Part shown: positions 60,755 to 64,000 of the stretch, one piece after another
Layout: every line of letters begins with the position of its first letter
How positions within the stretch are numbered: position 1 is the stretch's first letter
NCBI RefSeq assembly: GCF_040358255.1
Contig: NZ_CP132938.1
Location: forward strand, 3,844,001-3,908,000
From: Tunturibacter gelidoferens
GTDB taxonomy: Bacteria; Acidobacteriota; Terriglobia; Terriglobales; Acidobacteriaceae
Direction: 5' to 3'
Length of the DNA: 64,000 bases
Notes under the pieces: generated by a model
Databases searched by the model: none
The model's input: the letters and a program-made list of their open reading frames with translations, nothing else
Told to the model about the DNA's origin: nothing
Made by a program: the position numbers and the translations under genes

Positions 60755-60964
60755 CTATCGAATTGCGATAGACATCGCGTGGATGCGATATATCCCGTAC
60801 GCGAGAAAGAGCCATGCAATGACGGAACAGAGAAGGCCGAAGACAATTCCAGCGGCCGCGCTCGAGTCGGTGCGGAGACCTTTTTCGGGATTCTTTTCGG
60901 TTTTGGTTCGGTTTGAAGAGATGAGGTTGAGGGTGATCCCCACCGGCATTGTCATTCTGGCCAT
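60755..60964 (-). CDS. Small membrane protein, unknown function
   Basis: A 69-aa protein with one clear hydrophobic segment (AAAGIVFGLLCSVIAWLFLAYGIY, about residues 35-58). No family recognised. AAGGA 7 bases upstream of the ATG at 60964 supports the start; the frame is open to 61021. It lies between pqqE and the HemX-like gene on the same strand, with gaps of about 140 and 230 bp. Evidence for expression is limited to the ribosome site and hydrophobicity. Confidence 0.4.
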   Translation of the reverse strand: MARMTMPVGITLNLISSNRTKTEKNPEKGLRTDSSAAAGIVFGLLCSVIAWLFLAYGIYRIHAMSIAIR

Positions 60965-61105
60965 GATCTTGTCCTTTTGGAACGAGGACGAGACTACGGG
61001 GATGAGAGTTCGATAGGACATCCCTCAAACGATGTACGTTGTTGCGCACTGACACGGCTTGGCCGAGAGGAGGAAGATGTGGTTTGTTTCCTTCAGGTTA
61101 TAGAT

Positions 61106-62191
61106 TCACGAGTTGGCGAGGATGCGGTAGACCCATTGGGATGGAGGCGGTGGTGGGGTCTGGGTGATGGCGACCAGGTCTGCGTGCAGATCGCTGAGGC
61201 TGCAGGCGGGGTCCGTGTTTGCAGGGTCGCCGGTTAGCTGGAAGGCCTGGCAACGGCAGCCACCGAAGTCGATCTCTCTGCGGTCGCAGTCTGCACAGGG
61301 TTCCTTCATCCAGCTTTGGCCGCGGAAGCGGTTGAAGGCCGGAGATTGTTGCCAGAGCCATTCGAGGGAGTGGGTGCGGACTGAGTCGAACTCCAGGCCG
61401 GGGATGATGGCGGCGGCGTGGCATGGGAGGGCGAGACCAGCGGGGTCGATGAGCATCATCTGGCGGCCCCAACCTCCGACGCAGGGCTTGGGGTAGCGTG
61501 CGTAGTAGTCGGGAAATACGGCTTGCAGCTGGATTCGGCCGGCGAGGCGGGATTGGGCTTCCTGGATGAGTTGGACAGAACGCTCTACCTGGCTGGGGGT
61601 GGGCATGAGTCGGTCGCGGTTTTTTAGGGCCCAGCCGTAGTACTGGACGTGGGCGACTTCGATTCTTTGCGGTTCGAGGGACTCGGCGAGGGCGAGGATG
61701 TCTTCGAGACGGTCTAGATTTTCGCGGTGGACTACTACGTTGACGGTGAAGGCTATGTCTTGTTGGCGGATGAGGGTGGCGAGTTTGAGTTTGTGGGCGT
61801 GGGCTCGTGCGCCTGCGAATTCGTTGGCCTTTTCTTCGTCAGCGTCCTGAAGGCTTAGCTGGATGTGTTCGAGGCCGGCGTCTTTGAGCTCGATCATGCG
61901 GTCAGCGGTGAGGCCCAAGCCTGAGGTGATCATGTTAACGTAGAGGTTCGCTTCCCTCCCTGCGGCGACGAGTTTTGCGATGTCTGATCGTGCGAGGGGT
62001 TCGCCACCGGTGAGATGGAGATGGAGGACGCCTAGAGCTGCGGCTTGGTGGAAGACTCTTGCCCAGTCTTCGGTTGATAGCTCATCTTTTGCTGATTGCA
62101 TTTGGAGGGGGTTTGAGCAGTAGACGCAGTGCAGGGGGCAGCGATGGGTGAGTTCGGCTACGAGAGAGAGTGGACCGGGAAGTGTCGACAT
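61106..62191 (-). CDS. pqqE: PqqA peptide cyclase (radical SAM)
   Basis: Radical SAM enzyme that cross-links Glu and Tyr of the PqqA peptide, the first step of pyrroloquinoline quinone synthesis. The 361-aa protein has ELTHRCPLHCVYCSNPL with the CxxxCxxC iron-sulfur site (about residues 18-25), HLTGGEPLAR and, in the C-terminal SPASM part, PCHAAA, PCADCDRREIDFGGCRCQAF. This is the standard PqqE layout. It is separated from pqqD by 170 bp holding a palindromic repeat. Confidence 0.95.
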   Translation of the reverse strand: MSTLPGPLSLVAELTHRCPLHCVYCSNPLQMQSAKDELSTEDWARVFHQAAALGVLHLHLTGGEPLARSDIAKLVAAGREANLYVNMITSGLGLTADRMIELKDAGLEHIQLSLQDADEEKANEFAGARAHAHKLKLATLIRQQDIAFTVNVVVHRENLDRLEDILALAESLEPQRIEVAHVQYYGWALKNRDRLMPTPSQVERSVQLIQEAQSRLAGRIQLQAVFPDYYARYPKPCVGGWGRQMMLIDPAGLALPCHAAAIIPGLEFDSVRTHSLEWLWQQSPAFNRFRGQSWMKEPCADCDRREIDFGGCRCQAFQLTGDPANTDPACSLSDLHADLVAITQTPPPPPSQWVYRILANS

Positions 62192-62220
62192 ATTCGGCTT
62201 ACAAGAAAATTGTATGCTTT

Positions 62221-62361
62221 TGCCCTGCGCGGGTGGCGGTCACTTCGTGACTTGTATACCCCTTTGGGTGGCGCTCCCGTTGGTCGCGATCAGGAGGCGA
62301 AGCCGGTCCACATGTCACGAAGTGACCGCTCCGCGCGTAGCGGTCCCGGCCGGAAGGCCTT
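62221..62361. repeat. Palindromic dispersed repeat (copy 3), between pqqE and pqqD
   Basis: The left half contains ccctgcgcg, gcggtcacttcgtgac (62236-62251), tacccctttgggtgg and ctcccgttggtcgc, as in the ccmH copy. A second, inverted arm gtcacgaagtgaccgc lies at 62314-62329. The two arms can pair over about 60 bp, and each is also self-complementary. The unit fills almost the whole gap between two pqq genes that are otherwise tightly packed. Confidence 0.88.
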
Positions 62362-62649
62362 CTAGTCCTTGTAGAGAAGGACGCTGCGTGCGTGGAGTTT
62401 GTCGAGAAACTGTTTAACCTCGGCGGTGATTTGTGATGAGTCGGTTGTGGCGTGCTTCTGTTGGAGTTCGATTGTGATTGCTTCGACAGAGCGTTGTCCA
62501 TCGATGAGGCCGATGATCTCGCTGGCTGCGCCTTTGAGTCGTAGCGCGCCTTCGGGAACTAGAAGCATCGCTTCGTCAGGTGAGACGGTTCGAACGCGAC
62601 AACCTACTGCGAGACGCGGGATTCTCGAGTCTGAGATGGGTTCGCTCAT
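62362..62649 (-). CDS. pqqD: PQQ biosynthesis chaperone
   Basis: A 95-aa peptide-binding protein that presents PqqA to PqqE. The fold of the RiPP recognition element is seen: IPRLAVGCRVRTVSPDEAMLLVPEGALRLKGAASEIIGLIDGQRSVEAI, followed by a helix-turn with VKQFLDKLHARSVLL. The start overlaps the pqqC stop by 4 bp (ATGA). The stop is one base after the palindromic repeat. Confidence 0.93.
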   Translation of the reverse strand: MSEPISDSRIPRLAVGCRVRTVSPDEAMLLVPEGALRLKGAASEIIGLIDGQRSVEAITIELQQKHATTDSSQITAEVKQFLDKLHARSVLLYKD

Positions 62650-63416
62650 GATGCCTCTGGACGGAAGACGCCGGGCTGTGGAGGGAGCGCTCCGGGTTCG
62701 ACGTAGCAGTATTGAAGGGCGTCGAGTTGGGCCCACAGCAGAGCACACTTTCGCTCGAGCGAGCGGACTACCAATGACTGGAGATACGGGGTGTCGGCGT
62801 GTTCGGCTGAGTAGTCGAAGGCGAAGGCGGCGTCTTCCGGAGCTTGTGTGAGCCTGCCTTGGAAGTATGCGAGACCGTTTTGCAGCCAGGGGTAGTGTTT
62901 CGCGAGAGCATCCATGCGTAAAGCGATCAGTTGGCCGGCGAATAGTTCGGTGAGTGACGAAGAGACGGCTTCGAGCAGAGTGCTGTTGGTGACGAGATCG
63001 ATGTAGGCGTCGACTGCGTAGCGAACGCCGGGGAGGATCGCGTGGGTGCTGATGACGTATTTGCGCTCGAGGCCGGTGGCCTCTGCTAGTTGCAGCCACT
63101 TTTCGATGCCACCGACACCGGTGTCGCCGTCGTGGTCGATGATGCGTTTTCGCCAGGCGCGGCGGAAGGCTACATCTTCGGACTTGGAGAGGATGACGGC
63201 GTCTTTGATGGGGATGCGGCTCTGGTAGTAGTAGCGATTCAGCACCCAGGCCTGCATCTGGCCGCGTGTGAGTTCGCCCGCATGCATGCGCAGATGGAAG
63301 GGATGATTATGGTGATACATCGCCTCGCCTACCTGCTGGAGGCGCTGGCGTAGCTCAGCTTTGCTCAACAGAACCGCGTCTGTGTGATCTACAGCGTTAT
63401 CTCTAGTCCGTCCCAT
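62646..63416 (-). CDS. pqqC: Pyrroloquinoline-quinone synthase
   Basis: Cofactor-free oxidase of the last step of PQQ synthesis, which closes the ring and oxidises the intermediate. The 256-aa protein matches the family: YHHNHPFHLRMHAGELTRGQMQAWVLNRYYYQSRIPIKDA, RRAWRKRIIDHDG, EKWLQLAEATGLERKYV, LPGVRYAVDAYIDL and SLTELFAGQLIALRMDAL. The start overlaps pqqB by 28 bp, and the stop overlaps pqqD by 4 bp. Confidence 0.95.
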   Translation of the reverse strand: MGRTRDNAVDHTDAVLLSKAELRQRLQQVGEAMYHHNHPFHLRMHAGELTRGQMQAWVLNRYYYQSRIPIKDAVILSKSEDVAFRRAWRKRIIDHDGDTGVGGIEKWLQLAEATGLERKYVISTHAILPGVRYAVDAYIDLVTNSTLLEAVSSSLTELFAGQLIALRMDALAKHYPWLQNGLAYFQGRLTQAPEDAAFAFDYSAEHADTPYLQSLVVRSLERKCALLWAQLDALQYCYVEPGALPPQPGVFRPEAS

Positions 63417-64000
63417 GCCACTTCCCAGCCTGCGTCTTCGACTGTGCGACGCTCCGAACTTTTTTCCTGCAAGATCGGGTTAGTGTTGTTGATGTGGGTG
63501 TAGATTTTGCGAGTGCCTTTGAGATACTTGAGAGTTTCGAGCGAGCCGTCGGGGCCGCTAATTGGAAGATGGCCCATGGAACGGGCTAAGGGTGTTCCGG
63601 GTTGGATTCGTTGTAGTTCGTCATCGGTCCAGAAGGTTCCATCTATGAAGATAGACGAACAGGTGGAGAGAAGGTGCTTCAAGGGCGCGGATACAGAAGG
63701 TAGCGCGGGAAGGTAGGCGGCACGTGCTCCCTGAGGGTCTTCGAGGATGACTCCGATGGTTGCGCCTGTTGGGACGAGCGCGGTGCGGTCTTCTTCGCTG
63801 ATGTAGGTAGGGAGACTGTTTGAGAGTGCGATGGGAGTGCAGGTGAGGCCGCCGCCTGCGTTGAAGCTGACGTTCGGTTCGATTTCGGTCCAGCGGCTTT
63901 GTCCGGGGAGACGATCGAGCATCTGGAAGAAGCTGTTTTTTTTGAGGATGCTGATGACTGGGCGCGTTGCGTAGATGCGGACGGGGGTGAACTCGCGCAT
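63389..64000 (-). CDS. pqqB: PqqB, truncated by the window edge
   Basis: C-terminal about two thirds of the metal-dependent PqqB of the beta-lactamase fold, a hydroxylase in PQQ synthesis. LREFTPVRIYATRP (the Leu is beyond the edge) is an internal family block, then SVSAPLKHLLSTCSSIFIDGTFWTDDEL and KIYTHINNTNPILQEKS, near the C-terminus. The first about 100 residues, including the main metal-binding His motif, lie to the right of base 64000, so the Met at the edge is not the start. It heads the visible pqqB-C-D-E operon. Confidence 0.92.
   Translation of the reverse strand: MREFTPVRIYATRPVISILKKNSFFQMLDRLPGQSRWTEIEPNVSFNAGGGLTCTPIALSNSLPTYISEEDRTALVPTGATIGVILEDPQGARAAYLPALPSVSAPLKHLLSTCSSIFIDGTFWTDDELQRIQPGTPLARSMGHLPISGPDGSLETLKYLKGTRKIYTHINNTNPILQEKSSERRTVEDAGWEVAWDGLEITL

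Overview
The window reads as a chromosome segment of an Acidobacteriota member, most likely class Terriglobia (Terriglobus/Granulicella/Edaphobacter-like). This rests on a MacB-like orphan permease with no ATPase beside it, NHL/Ig surface proteins, PQQ genes, a large exopolysaccharide cluster, and short palindromic repeats of a style I associate with these genomes. Taxonomy is inference from gene content, not from a marker gene. No rRNA, tRNA, CRISPR array, transposase or prophage was found.

Layout. 0-9.7 kb: a solute/sodium symporter, a single-domain response regulator, then a co-directional set ccmF-ccmH-ccmI-like, a membrane-anchored accessory protein, M48 protease HtpX, a DUF4149-like membrane protein and a ZIP metal transporter. 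9.7-15 kb: two large exported NHL/beta-propeller proteins. 15-26.7 kb: mostly housekeeping genes (lipoprotein, engB, ino1, kdsC-like, PIMT-like, a pseudo-receiver/HATPase protein, dedA, hemQ-like, nth, methyltransferase, hemD, GYD protein). 27-38 kb: a PQQ-repeat propeller with a ricin-type tail, an alcohol dehydrogenase remnant, three unknown exported or membrane proteins, hemC, an 845-aa permease and a TPR metallopeptidase. 38-58.4 kb: an exopolysaccharide locus with a WecG/TagA enzyme, four further glycosyltransferases, two secreted beta-helix proteins, flippase, polymerase/ligase, Wza, Wzc, a 2OG-Fe(II) oxygenase and the priming glycosylphosphotransferase. 58.4-64 kb: hemA with a HemX/CcsA-like gene, then pqqE, pqqD, pqqC and a pqqB cut by the window edge.

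How they fit. Heme supply (hemA, hemC, hemD, hemQ-like) and cytochrome c assembly (ccmF, ccmH, ccmI-like, HemX-like) recur but are scattered over 60 kb. The exopolysaccharide genes form a near-complete Wzx/Wzy-type pathway: priming, glycosyl transfer, flipping, polymerisation, and export through Wza/Wzc, with secreted beta-helix proteins that may modify or bind the product. PQQ made by the right-hand operon would serve periplasmic quinoproteins encoded elsewhere.

The most unusual structure is in the repeats. One palindromic repeat lies in frame inside the 5' end of ccmH and recurs between pqqE and pqqD and just after the propeller gene. Several hairpin repeats and two short tandem arrays fill other gaps. 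A 26-bp direct repeat, one copy being the 3' end of dedA, flanks a single exported-protein gene as if that segment had been inserted.
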